Shown here piece by piece: positions 44,450 through 52,493 of a stretch of DNA of 64,000 nt (the first letter of the stretch is position 1; the number at the start of each line of letters is the position of its first letter). The translations under genes were made by a program, and so were the position numbers. Location of the stretch: NCBI GenBank assembly GCA_051870755.1, contig JBJECE010000028.1, positions 124,001-188,000 on the forward strand. The letters run 5' to 3'. The notes under the pieces were generated by a model, which saw only the letters and a program-made list of their open reading frames with translations, did not search any database and was not told the origin of the DNA. The stretch is from W0P28-013 sp051870755. Its GTDB lineage: Bacteria > Bacteroidota > Bacteroidia > Bacteroidales > Paludibacteraceae.

Positions 44450-45361
44450 ATGATGAAAAAAATCTTTACCCGTGAAGTGAAAATCGGTCTGGCGTTCATT
44501 TTAGCCATCGTCTGCATCGTTTTCGGACTCAACTATCTGAAAGGCATCAATATCTTCGCACCGAGCAATCGGTATTATGCCGAATTTGACAACTTGGACG
44601 GACTTGTCGTGTCGAATAACGTGGTGGTGCGCGGCTACAAAGTGGGACAGGTAACCGAAATAACATACGATTTCACGTTGGAACATCCATTCGTAGTTAC
44701 CATCTTGGTGGACGACGAAATACGCCTGCCGCTGGGCTCGACCATGCTGCTGCGCGACGACGGACTGATGGGCGGCAAAGTGATCGACATCGTCTATGGC
44801 AACCAATCCGAACTCTATGCTGTGGGCGACACGGTGCCGTCTGACGTGGCACCGGGCTTGATGGCGGTAGTCGGGCAACTTGTGCCACGCCTCGAAGGCA
44901 CTATCTCGCGCGTCGATTCGGTACTCGAATCGGTCAATTCGCTGGTGGCATCGCCCGAAATCAAAAACAGCCTGAAATCGGTAGAACGCATCACCGCCGA
45001 CCTGCAAGTGTCGTCGGCACAACTGAAACGCGTGATGAACAACCAACTGCCCGGCATCATGTCGGATATCAACACCGTAACCGGCGACCTGAAAAAGGTG
45101 TCGGGCGACCTGCGTCAAATCGAATTTGCCGAACTCTTTGCACGCATCGATCACACCGTGAACAACTTGCAAGTCTTCTCCGACAAACTCAACTCGAGCG
45201 AAGGTACCATCGGCAAACTGATGAACGACAATGCACTCTACGACAACCTGAATACAACCGTTGGCAGTGTCAACGATTTGGTAGTCGATTTGAAAGCCAA
45301 TCCGAAACGATATGTGCATTTTTCGCTCTTCGGGGCTCGCGAAAAGAAGGATAAAAAATGA
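44450..45361 (+). CDS. MCE (MlaD-like) lipid-transport protein
   Basis: A 303-residue protein with one N-terminal membrane helix (IGLAFILAIVCIVFGLNYL) and a single MCE domain at about 38-120 (YYAEFDNLDGLVVSNNVVVRG, DDGLMGGKVIDI). The remainder is a long helical region, probably a coiled-coil tube. MCE proteins form hexamers that carry phospholipids across the periplasm. No ATPase or permease partner is encoded beside it. The ATG pair at 44450/44453 leaves the start open by one codon. It follows the amidase by 22 bases. Confidence 0.93.
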   Translation: MMKKIFTREVKIGLAFILAIVCIVFGLNYLKGINIFAPSNRYYAEFDNLDGLVVSNNVVVRGYKVGQVTEITYDFTLEHPFVVTILVDDEIRLPLGSTMLLRDDGLMGGKVIDIVYGNQSELYAVGDTVPSDVAPGLMAVVGQLVPRLEGTISRVDSVLESVNSLVASPEIKNSLKSVERITADLQVSSAQLKRVMNNQLPGIMSDINTVTGDLKKVSGDLRQIEFAELFARIDHTVNNLQVFSDKLNSSEGTIGKLMNDNALYDNLNTTVGSVNDLVVDLKANPKRYVHFSLFGAREKKDKK

Positions 45362-45726
45362 CGGTTTTAGGGCGTTTTAATTTAGACAAAATCTAAATAA
45401 CGAAAAAAAATCGTTTTCTTGACGCTTACAAAACAACACCTCAAAACTGCCCAATTTTTAGGTGGTTTCGGGGTGTTTATCAACTATCGCGCTGCGAAAC
45501 GCTTTGTAAATGTTATTGCTTGATAATGAGCGGTTTACTGTTAAAATACTGATAATCAGAAACCCCTTTTAAGCACTTGAAAATAAAAGATTTAGGCATC
45601 GCCCGAAAAACTCAAAAATTGACGCCGTTTTTTTTATTGAAAAAAGAGTGCGACCTTTGCACCGGAAAACCTGTTGATAATTTTTTGAAAAAGATATAAA
45701 CAATCGCAACCTGACATTTTTTTACG
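45362..45726. other. Non-coding region upstream of dnaA (possible DnaA-binding region)
   Basis: These 365 bases are AT-rich and contain no credible gene. Two DnaA-box-like 9-mers differ from TTATCCACA by one or two bases: TTATCAACT at 45477-45485 and TTATCAACA (as TGTTGATAA) at 45672-45680. TTTAGA-caaaa-TCTAAA forms a perfect inverted repeat at 45381-45397. I see only these two boxes and no AT-rich 13-mers in series, so an origin is possible but not shown. Autoregulation of dnaA is an equally good reading. Confidence 0.5.
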
Positions 45727-47118
45727 ATGATGATGACACCCCAAGAATTGTGGAACAGATGTTTGAAAGTTATTAAGGACAATATCTCGGAAGCTGCGTA
45801 TTCGACGTGGTTCGAACCTATTGTACCGCTGAAATACGAAAACGGAGAGTTTGTGCTGCAAGTGCCCAGCATGTTTTTCTACGAATATATCGAAGAAAAA
45901 TTTGCCGAATTGCTGCGCGTAACGCTTTATCGCGAAGTGGGCGAAGGCACGAAACTTCTGTATCGCATTATGGTGGACAAAACGGCCACCACAACCATTC
46001 CCGCCGAAGACAAAACCGTAGTGGCCGAACGCGTACCCGACAAAATCGTCAAATCCGGCATCAACCCGTTTGAACCGGTCGTACAACAGGACATCGACCC
46101 GCAACTGAACGCCGCCTACAATTTCAATACATTTATCGAAGGCACCAGCAACAAATTGGCGCGCGCGGCGGGCATCAGCATCGCCAACGAACCCGGCAAA
46201 ACCATTTTCAACCCGCTGTTTTTGTTCGGTAAATCGGGCGTCGGCAAAACACACTTGGTCAACGCCATCGGTATGATGACCAAACAACTCTATCCCGAAA
46301 AACGCGTGCTGTATGTGTCGGCCAATCTGTTCCAAATTCAGTACACCGATGCCGTGCGTCGCAACGAAACGAACGACTTTCTGAATTTTTACAGCAATAT
46401 CGATGTGCTGATTTTAGATGATATTCACGAATTTATGGATAAACAAGGCACACAGAAAACCTTTTTCCATATATTCAACCATTTGCACCAAAACGGCAAA
46501 CAAATCATCATGACGTGCGACCGCGCGCCCGGCTCGCTCGAAGGCATGGAAGAACGTCTGCTCACGCGTTTCCAATGGGGCTTGAGTGCCGAGATAGAGA
46601 TGCCCGATTTCGAATTGCGCAAAGCCATATTGAAAAGCAAAATCTATAAAGATGGTTTGGACATTTCGGAAGAGGTGGTCGATTATATTGCCGCCAATGT
46701 AACCGACAGCGTTCGCAATCTGGAAGGCGTGCTGGTGTCGTTGTTGGCACATGCTACACTGACCTATGAGGACATCGATTTGGCTCTGGCCGAAAAAGTG
46801 GTCGGTAAAGTGGTGTCGGCTACGCCAAATGTCATTTCGGTCGAGAAAATACGCGATATGGTGTGCGACTATTTTTCGCTCTCGCTCGATGCGTTCATGT
46901 CGAAAACACGCAAGCGCGAAATCGCAACAGCACGCCAAGTGGCCATGTATCTGTCGAAACAATACACCAAAAGTTCGTTGTCGGCCATCGGCAAACTGAT
47001 TGGCGGACGCGACCACGCTACGGTGTTGCACGCTTGCGGCGTAGTGAACGACCTGATGGACACGGACAAAAACTTCAGAATGAGTGTCAAAGAGTTGGAA
47101 CAACGCTTGAAAGGATAA
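45727..47118 (+). CDS. dnaA: Chromosomal replication initiator DnaA
   Basis: A 463-residue protein with all four DnaA domains: an N-terminal domain (LWNRCLKVIKDNISEAAYSTWF), a short linker, the AAA+ domain with Walker A GKSGVGKTH (168-176), Walker B DDIHEF (231-236), and the C-terminal domain IV with KRRE-like KREIATARQVAMYLSKQ and the DNA-binding signature GGRDHATVLHA. It opens the origin in its ATP form. Two details differ from most DnaA proteins: Walker A is GKSGVGKT rather than GxxGLGKT, and Walker B has DDIHEF instead of DDIQFF. Three in-frame ATGs lie at the start. Confidence 0.97.
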   Translation: MMMTPQELWNRCLKVIKDNISEAAYSTWFEPIVPLKYENGEFVLQVPSMFFYEYIEEKFAELLRVTLYREVGEGTKLLYRIMVDKTATTTIPAEDKTVVAERVPDKIVKSGINPFEPVVQQDIDPQLNAAYNFNTFIEGTSNKLARAAGISIANEPGKTIFNPLFLFGKSGVGKTHLVNAIGMMTKQLYPEKRVLYVSANLFQIQYTDAVRRNETNDFLNFYSNIDVLILDDIHEFMDKQGTQKTFFHIFNHLHQNGKQIIMTCDRAPGSLEGMEERLLTRFQWGLSAEIEMPDFELRKAILKSKIYKDGLDISEEVVDYIAANVTDSVRNLEGVLVSLLAHATLTYEDIDLALAEKVVGKVVSATPNVISVEKIRDMVCDYFSLSLDAFMSKTRKREIATARQVAMYLSKQYTKSSLSAIGKLIGGRDHATVLHACGVVNDLMDTDKNFRMSVKELEQRLKG

Positions 47119-47199
47119 AAAAACGAAAAATACGTTACGCTCTGACTGCATTCAACGGACAAAATACTTTGGATGCAGTCTTTGTTTTCGATAGATGCC

Positions 47200-48126
47200 A
47201 TGCCGCATACACCTTACGACATACTGACCATAGTAGGCCCGACAGCCTCCGGCAAAACGGCCTTGGCCGCGCATGTGTCGGTCGCACTCGATGGCGAAAT
47301 CATCAGCGCCGATTCGCGACAAGTGTATCGGGGCATGACGATCGGCACAGGCAAAGATTTGGCCGATTATGTGGTTGATGGTCAGCATGTTCCGTATCAT
47401 TTAATCGATATTGTCGATGCCGGTTACAAATATAATTTGTACGAATACCGGCGCGATTTCGCTGATGCGTATGATACGGTATGCCAACATGGCCGCGTGC
47501 CGGTGTTGTGTGGCGGCACGGGCTTGTATGTCGAAGCTGTTTTGGGTAACTACAAATTGGTGGCGGTGCCCGAAAATCCTGACTTGCGACAGCGTTTGGC
47601 CGGCAAAACCCTTGACGAACTGACCGCGTTGCTGCAAACCTATAAAACATTGCACAATACCACCGATGTCGATACCGTGAAACGCGCCGTGCGCGCTATC
47701 GAGATAGCCGATTATTATCGCGAAAATCCGCAGATAGAGTCCGATTTACCGCGCCTGCGCTCGTTGATAATCGGTGTGGCCGTCGAACGCGATGTGCGGC
47801 GCGCCAAAATATCGCAGCGGTTGCGTACTCGTCTTGACGAAGGTATGGTCGATGAGGTGCAGCAACTGCTGGACGCCGGCGTTTCGCCTGACGATTTGTT
47901 GTATTATGGACTTGAGTATAAGTTTGTTACGAACTATCTGTTAGGTCGTTTGACGTTCGACGACATGGTGCGGCAACTCGAAATCGCTATTCATCAATTT
48001 GCTAAACGCCAAATGACCTGGTTTCGTGGCATGGAACGACGCGGTTTCGCCATACATTGGATTGATGCGCAGCAGCCGATGGCCGACAAAGTGGCGCAGG
48101 TGTGCAATTTGTGGCGCGGTGAGTAG
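47200..48126 (+). CDS. miaA: tRNA dimethylallyltransferase
   Basis: A protein of 308 residues with P-loop GPTASGKTALA near the N-terminus, DSRQVYRGM, and the later GGTGLYVEAVL. It transfers a dimethylallyl group to A37 of tRNAs that read UNN codons. ATG 47200 (MPHTPYDILTIVGPT) matches family N-termini; an upstream ATG at 47173 adds nine residues and cannot be ruled out. It lies 81 bases after dnaA and may be transcribed with it. The C-terminal 20 residues are poorly conserved. Confidence 0.95.
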   Translation: MPHTPYDILTIVGPTASGKTALAAHVSVALDGEIISADSRQVYRGMTIGTGKDLADYVVDGQHVPYHLIDIVDAGYKYNLYEYRRDFADAYDTVCQHGRVPVLCGGTGLYVEAVLGNYKLVAVPENPDLRQRLAGKTLDELTALLQTYKTLHNTTDVDTVKRAVRAIEIADYYRENPQIESDLPRLRSLIIGVAVERDVRRAKISQRLRTRLDEGMVDEVQQLLDAGVSPDDLLYYGLEYKFVTNYLLGRLTFDDMVRQLEIAIHQFAKRQMTWFRGMERRGFAIHWIDAQQPMADKVAQVCNLWRGE

Positions 48127-48221
48127 AATTACTGACGGCGAACGTCCCGCCAAAATGAGAAAAATAGAGGCCGTGGTGTAAAAAACGCTTTTTTTTGTGC
48201 GGTTGTTTCAATAAAAAACAG

Positions 48222-48229
48222 TATCTTTG
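48222..48229 (+). promoter_or_regulatory. -7 element upstream of the TPR membrane protein gene
   Basis: TATCTTTG, about 80 bases before the ATG at 48310. TTG triplets occur 16 and 24 bases upstream of it, neither at the ideal spacing. Confidence 0.5.
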
Positions 48230-48309
48230 CACGTTGAAAACGTGAAGTATGCAAGGCGCATTGCGCGTTTTTGTAGATGATTTTGTAATAAACTAATAAT
48301 CAAATAATT

Positions 48310-48996
48310 ATGGCTCAAAAGAAAAAAGAACAGGAAGATGTTCGCTTGGAAAATGTGCAGGAAGCATTGAGTAAATCCGAAGCATTTATTGAACAATATC
48401 GCAAACAACTCGTTATCGGTGTGGCTGTTGTGGTAGCCGTTGTAGTGGCGGTGATACTTTTCAACACCTACTATTTGGCTCCGCGCGAGCAAGAAGCCCA
48501 AGAGGCCTTGTTGCCGGCCGTTGCGGCGTTTGAAAATGATCAATACGAATTGGCGCTGCGTGGCGACGAATCGTTCGACGGTTTCGAAGCCATTGTCGAT
48601 GAATATGGCTTGACGGATGCCGGTGAACTCGCTGCCTATTATGCTGGCGTGTGTGCCTATCAACTCGGCGAATATGAAGCGGCAGTCGATTATTTGGGTA
48701 AATTTGATAATGCGTCGGTGAATTTGGCGCCGGCGGCACGTATGTTGCAGGGCGATGCCTATTGCAATTTGGAAGAGTACAAAAAAGCCGCAAAATGCTT
48801 TGAAAAGGCTGCTGATAGCGAAAGCGCTTTGGTGGCGCCGCGCGCGCTGAAAAAAGCCGGCTTGGCTTATGAGGCACTTGGCGACTACGCCAAAGCCGTG
48901 AAAGTGTACACGATAATCAAAGAAAAATATTTTCAATCGCAAGAGGCCGCCGACATCGAAAAGTACATCGTGCGTGCTGCGGCTTTGGATAAATAA
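48310..48996 (+). CDS. TPR membrane protein (YfgM/UPF0070-like)
   Basis: A 228-residue protein with a charged N-terminus (MAQKKKEQEDVRLE), a single membrane helix (LVIGVAVVVAVVVAVILF, about 34-51) and a soluble part with four TPR-like repeats (LAAYYAGVCAYQLGEYEAAVDYL, AARMLQGDAYCNLEEYKKAAKCF, ALKKAGLAYEALGDYAKAVKVY). The plan resembles YfgM, which links the translocon to periplasmic chaperones, but the match is of architecture only. Expressed ahead of ribH, from which it is separated by a terminator hairpin. Confidence 0.9.
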   Translation: MAQKKKEQEDVRLENVQEALSKSEAFIEQYRKQLVIGVAVVVAVVVAVILFNTYYLAPREQEAQEALLPAVAAFENDQYELALRGDESFDGFEAIVDEYGLTDAGELAAYYAGVCAYQLGEYEAAVDYLGKFDNASVNLAPAARMLQGDAYCNLEEYKKAAKCFEKAADSESALVAPRALKKAGLAYEALGDYAKAVKVYTIIKEKYFQSQEAADIEKYIVRAAALDK

Positions 48997-49030
48997 ACGT
49001 GTGTAAAAGAAGTTAGAACCGTTTTGGACA

Positions 49031-49050
49031 GCCGTTCGGAACGGTTTTTT
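49031..49050 (+). terminator. Rho-independent terminator after the TPR gene
   Basis: Stem CCGTT / AACGG (49032-49036 with 49040-49044), three-base loop, then six T residues (49045-49050). It ends 28 bases before the ribH start. Confidence 0.7.
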
Positions 49051-49078
49051 GTTTCGATAACTAAAAACGAAAAAGGAG

Positions 49079-49576
49079 ATGGCAACGAAATATCACAATC
49101 TGTCGGACTACGACGCAACGGCCATGCCCGACAAACAAGATGTGCAAAATCAGCACTACGCCATTGTGGTGGCCGATTGGAATGAGCAGGTTACGTTTCG
49201 CTTGTTGGCGGGCGCCGTTGATGGGCTGACAGCCAATGGTGTGAAACCGGAAAACATAGTGGTGAAACATGTGCCGGGCACATTCGAATTGACATTCGGC
49301 GCTAAAATGATTTTGCGCGAACAAGCCTCGATCAATGCCGTGATTGTAATCGGGTGTGTGATTCGAGGCGATACGCCGCATTTCGATTTCGTGTGCAGTG
49401 GCGTAACGCAAGGTATTGCCGCCTTGAATGCCGACGAGAAATATCGTGTCCCGATTATTTTCAGTGTGCTGACTACCAACACGATGCAGCAAGCCCTCGA
49501 CCGCGCCGGCGGAGCATTGGGCAACAAAGGTGTCGAGGGAGCGGTAACGGCTATCAAAATGGCGAATTTGTTTTAA
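49079..49576 (+). CDS. ribH: 6,7-dimethyl-8-ribityllumazine synthase
   Basis: A 165-residue enzyme that joins 3,4-dihydroxy-2-butanone 4-phosphate and the ribitylamino pyrimidine. The conserved active-site pieces are visible: VVADWNEQVT (family: x-x-x-FN), VPGTFELTFGAK, IRGDTPHFDFVCS (with the catalytic histidine), PIIFSVLTTNTMQQA. The AAAGGAG ribosome-binding site is 5 bases before ATG and supports that start. It acts just before RibE (4,814), and the two genes are far apart in this genome segment. Confidence 0.97.
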   Translation: MATKYHNLSDYDATAMPDKQDVQNQHYAIVVADWNEQVTFRLLAGAVDGLTANGVKPENIVVKHVPGTFELTFGAKMILREQASINAVIVIGCVIRGDTPHFDFVCSGVTQGIAALNADEKYRVPIIFSVLTTNTMQQALDRAGGALGNKGVEGAVTAIKMANLF

Positions 49577-49605
49577 GGTATTAGGTGATTTTAAGGTAAA
49601 ATTGT

Positions 49606-50451
49606 ATGGGTAAAAAAGTTTTCGGGATGATTGTATCCTGCTGTTTGCTATGCGGCGTGCTTGAGGCACAAACCGACTATGCCGCTTTCTCGGTGTCGGC
49701 CACCCAAAAAGTTATTTTCTCGTCAGGCAATTTGCAATATTGCGCAGCCACAGATACGTGGCGTTTCGCCTTGCATCAGTATGATGTGGTTGGGAAAGAG
49801 AATGCCAAAATCTCGCCGATGAATAAAGGTTGGATTGACCTATTTGGCTGGGGCACAAGTGGTTACAATTATAAATTCCCGTTTATGGTTTCGACGTCGG
49901 AAACAGACTATGGCGACGGCGTGAAAGATATTGAGGGTACGGCCTACGATTGGGGCGTGAACAAAATAGAGGGTGCAGCCGGTGCATGGCGTACTTTGAC
50001 TTACGATGAGTGGATGTATCTGTTTTTCGGTCGTCCGCAAGCCGATAAGTTATTTGCGTTGGCACAAGTGAATGGTGTCAATGGTTTGGTGCTGTTGCCC
50101 GATGCGTGGGAGCAACCGGCCGGCGTGTCGCTCAAGATGGCTACTGCCAAAGGTTTTGTGCCCGAAACGGATGCCTATACGAGCGACTTTGCAGACAATT
50201 TTCGGTGTAATGAGTACACGGCAGACGAATGGGCTGTGCTGGAACAACACGGAGCCGTATTTTTGCCTGCTGCCGGTTATCGTTATGGCAAGGATGTGTA
50301 TTATGCCGGTACGCGGGGCAGTTATTGGTCGGCGACGTGCCGCGATTCGTATTATGTGTATATTTTGGGATTTAGTTCCGACATGGTGCGGCCGTCCATT
50401 TACTATACACGCTATTATGGCCGATCTGTTCGGTTAGTGCGTAATTTGTAA
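49606..50451 (+). CDS. Secreted protein with FISUMP-like repeat/lectin-type fold, unknown role
   Basis: A 281-residue exported protein (signal: FGMIVSCCLLCGVLEAQ). It contains FSVSATQKVIFSSGNLQY, GKENAKISPMNKGWIDLFGWGTSG, then RTLTYDEWMYLFFGR, and near the end GSYWSATCRDSYYVYILGF and YYGRSVRLVRNL. Such SYWSAT ... GRSVRLVR endings are typical of the FISUMP/DUF1566-like group of extracytoplasmic proteins. It lies 29 bases after ribH, but its function is not tied to riboflavin. No T9SS sorting domain is seen. A strong hairpin follows. Confidence 0.85.
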   Translation: MGKKVFGMIVSCCLLCGVLEAQTDYAAFSVSATQKVIFSSGNLQYCAATDTWRFALHQYDVVGKENAKISPMNKGWIDLFGWGTSGYNYKFPFMVSTSETDYGDGVKDIEGTAYDWGVNKIEGAAGAWRTLTYDEWMYLFFGRPQADKLFALAQVNGVNGLVLLPDAWEQPAGVSLKMATAKGFVPETDAYTSDFADNFRCNEYTADEWAVLEQHGAVFLPAAGYRYGKDVYYAGTRGSYWSATCRDSYYVYILGFSSDMVRPSIYYTRYYGRSVRLVRNL

Positions 50452-50477
50452 TTCGCTGTATTTCGGATTGATAGAAA

Positions 50478-50517
50478 AAAACAAGAGCGTCGCCTTGCGA
50501 GGTGTCGCTCTTGTTTC
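50478..50517. terminator. Bidirectional terminator between convergent genes
   Basis: ACAAGAGCG (50481-50489) pairs with CGCTCTTGT (50506-50514), with AAAAAA before and T-rich sequence after, so the hairpin can work for the plus-strand gene and for clpX on the minus strand. Confidence 0.8.
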
Positions 50518-50537
50518 GTTTTTGGCTGTTGGTGTGG

Positions 50538-51770
50538 CTACAGATTTTTTAATGCCATTTTGCCAAGTTGTTCGCGCGCATAGTCCACGGTGATGGTAAG
50601 CGTGTCGATGTTGGCCGATGGTACTTCGAACATGGCATCGGTCATAATCGTTTCGACAATGGAACGCAGGCCGCGTGCCCCGAGTTTGAATTCGATGGCT
50701 TTGTCCACGATGTATTCGAGTACTTCGTCGTCGAATTTCAGTTCGACATTGTCCATCGCAAACAGTTTGATATATTGTTTGATGATGGAATTTTTTGGCT
50801 CGGTGAGTATGCGCCGCAGTGCTGTTCTGTCCAGCGGGTCGAGGTGCGTGAGTATGGGCAGCCGGCCGATGATTTCGGGTATGAGACCGAAGGCTTTCAA
50901 ATCCTGCGGTGCAATGTATTGCAGCAGGTTGTTGTTGTCGATGGAGTTGCGTGTATTGATGGCGCCAAATCCTACGACATGTGTGTTGAGTCGTTGGGCA
51001 ATTTTCTTTTCGATGCCGTCGAATGCGCCGCCGCAAATGAAGAGTATATTTTGTGTATTGACGGCAATCATTTTTTGGTCGGGGTGTTTGCGCCCGCCTT
51101 GTGGCGGCACATTGACTACCGACCCTTCGAGCAACTTCAGCAGACCTTGTTGTACGCCTTCGCCGCTCACATCGCGTGTGATGCTCGGGTTGTCGCCTTT
51201 GCGCGCTATTTTGTCTATCTCGTCAATGAAGACGATGCCGCGTTCGGCTGCTTTGACGTCGTAGTCGGCCACTTGCAGCAGGCGTGTGAGAATACTTTCG
51301 ATGTCTTCGCCCACATAGCCGGCTTCGGTCAGTACTGTTGCATCGACAATGGTGAACGGTACATGCAACTTTTTGGCGATGGTGCGTGCCAACAGGGTTT
51401 TGCCTGTGCCTGTGGTGCCCACCAGAATGATGTTCGATTTTTCGATTTCGACATCGTCGCTTGTGTTTTGCTGTGCGATGCGTTTGTAGTGGTTGTACAC
51501 GGCGACCGACAAAAACTTTTTGGCTTCGTCCTGTCCGATGACATATTGGTCGAGGTATTGTTTGATGTCGATCGGTTTGGGCAGCGGTTCGTTGAACGGC
51601 TGTGCAGTTGTGGCAGTTGGTACTTTGCTGGTGTTGTCGCTGATGAGTTTTGCGAGTGTCATCGCACAATCGGTGCAGATGTAGCCATAGTTGCCGGCCA
51701 CGAGGTCGGCTTCTTTGTCGTTGCGTCCGCAGAAACAGCAGCGTGGTGTTGTCTTTTTTTGTATGGGCAT
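50538..51770 (-). CDS. clpX: ATP-dependent protease ATPase subunit ClpX
   Basis: A 410-residue AAA+ unfoldase. The N-terminal zinc-binding domain has C11, C14 and C32, C35 (CCFC; CTDC). Then Walker A GTTGTGKT, the pore loop GYVGED, Walker B FIDEIDK, GGAFDGIEKKI and the sensor-2 segment GARGLRSIVE. It unfolds tagged proteins and passes them into ClpP, which is encoded just upstream (7 bases). The clpP-clpX order is standard. The terminator at 50478-50517 closes the operon. Confidence 0.98.
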   Translation of the reverse strand: MPIQKKTTPRCCFCGRNDKEADLVAGNYGYICTDCAMTLAKLISDNTSKVPTATTAQPFNEPLPKPIDIKQYLDQYVIGQDEAKKFLSVAVYNHYKRIAQQNTSDDVEIEKSNIILVGTTGTGKTLLARTIAKKLHVPFTIVDATVLTEAGYVGEDIESILTRLLQVADYDVKAAERGIVFIDEIDKIARKGDNPSITRDVSGEGVQQGLLKLLEGSVVNVPPQGGRKHPDQKMIAVNTQNILFICGGAFDGIEKKIAQRLNTHVVGFGAINTRNSIDNNNLLQYIAPQDLKAFGLIPEIIGRLPILTHLDPLDRTALRRILTEPKNSIIKQYIKLFAMDNVELKFDDEVLEYIVDKAIEFKLGARGLRSIVETIMTDAMFEVPSANIDTLTITVDYAREQLGKMALKNL

Positions 51771-51777
51771 GGGTGTG

Positions 51778-52461
51778 TTATTGTCTGGTTCCTTTGGTTA
51801 AAATGTTGTCAATCATGCCGTATTCGAGGGCTTCTTGTGCCGTCATCCAATAGTCGCGGTCGCTGTCGGCGGCTATTTTGTCGAAAGTGTTGCCCGAATG
51901 TTCTGCAATGATTTGGTACAGTTCGTTTTTCAACTTTTGTATTTCGCGTACGGTGATTTCCATGTCGGAGGCTTGTCCTTGCATGCCGCCCATGGGTTGG
52001 TGTATCATGACGCGCGAGTGTTGCAGTGCCGAGCGTTTGCTTTTGGCTCCGGCCACCAGCAGTACGGCAGCCATCGAGGCCGCCATGCCGGTGCAGATGG
52101 TGCCCACGTTGCTACCGATGTATTGCATGGTGTCGTAGATGCCGAGGCCGGCATACACCGAACCGCCAGGGCTGTTCAGATAGATGGATATGTCTTTGCC
52201 GGGGTCGGCGGTGTCGAGAAACAGCAGTTGGGCTTGTATGACGTTGGCCACATAATCGTTGATTTCGGAACCGAGAAAAATGATGCGATCCATCATCAGA
52301 CGCGAAAAGACATCCATTTGCGTAACGTTCAGTTGGCGTTCTTCCAGAATCGATGGCGAGATATATCCTCCGCCTTGCATATTGACACTCGAAACGTATT
52401 GGTCAAGAGCCAATCCGTTCATATTCAGATGTTTGGTTGCAAATTTACGAAACTCTTCCAT
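51778..52461 (-). CDS. clpP: ATP-dependent Clp protease proteolytic subunit
   Basis: A 227-residue serine peptidase. The catalytic triad is visible: S129 in GMAASMAA, H154 in HQPMGG and D203 in DRDYWMT. It forms the tetradecameric chamber used with ClpX. The N-terminal 30 residues (MEEFRKFATKHLNMNGLALDQYV) are longer than in E. coli but usual in Bacteroidota. It is preceded by the M3 peptidase gene 32 bases upstream; no trigger-factor gene is adjacent, unlike the common tig-clpP-clpX order. Confidence 0.98.
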   Translation of the reverse strand: MEEFRKFATKHLNMNGLALDQYVSSVNMQGGGYISPSILEERQLNVTQMDVFSRLMMDRIIFLGSEINDYVANVIQAQLLFLDTADPGKDISIYLNSPGGSVYAGLGIYDTMQYIGSNVGTICTGMAASMAAVLLVAGAKSKRSALQHSRVMIHQPMGGMQGQASDMEITVREIQKLKNELYQIIAEHSGNTFDKIAADSDRDYWMTAQEALEYGMIDNILTKGTRQ

Positions 52462-52493
52462 AGTTGTTTTTTATTTTGTAGTGTGTTTAATTA

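Noticed and set aside
45362..45726. Chromosomal origin called outright
   Set aside because: Only two imperfect boxes were recognised and no AT-rich 13-mer series. The region is reported as a candidate only.
48127..48309. Small gene in the gap after miaA
   Set aside because: No frame with a start and plausible composition longer than about 30 codons was seen. It holds the -7 element and leader of the TPR gene.
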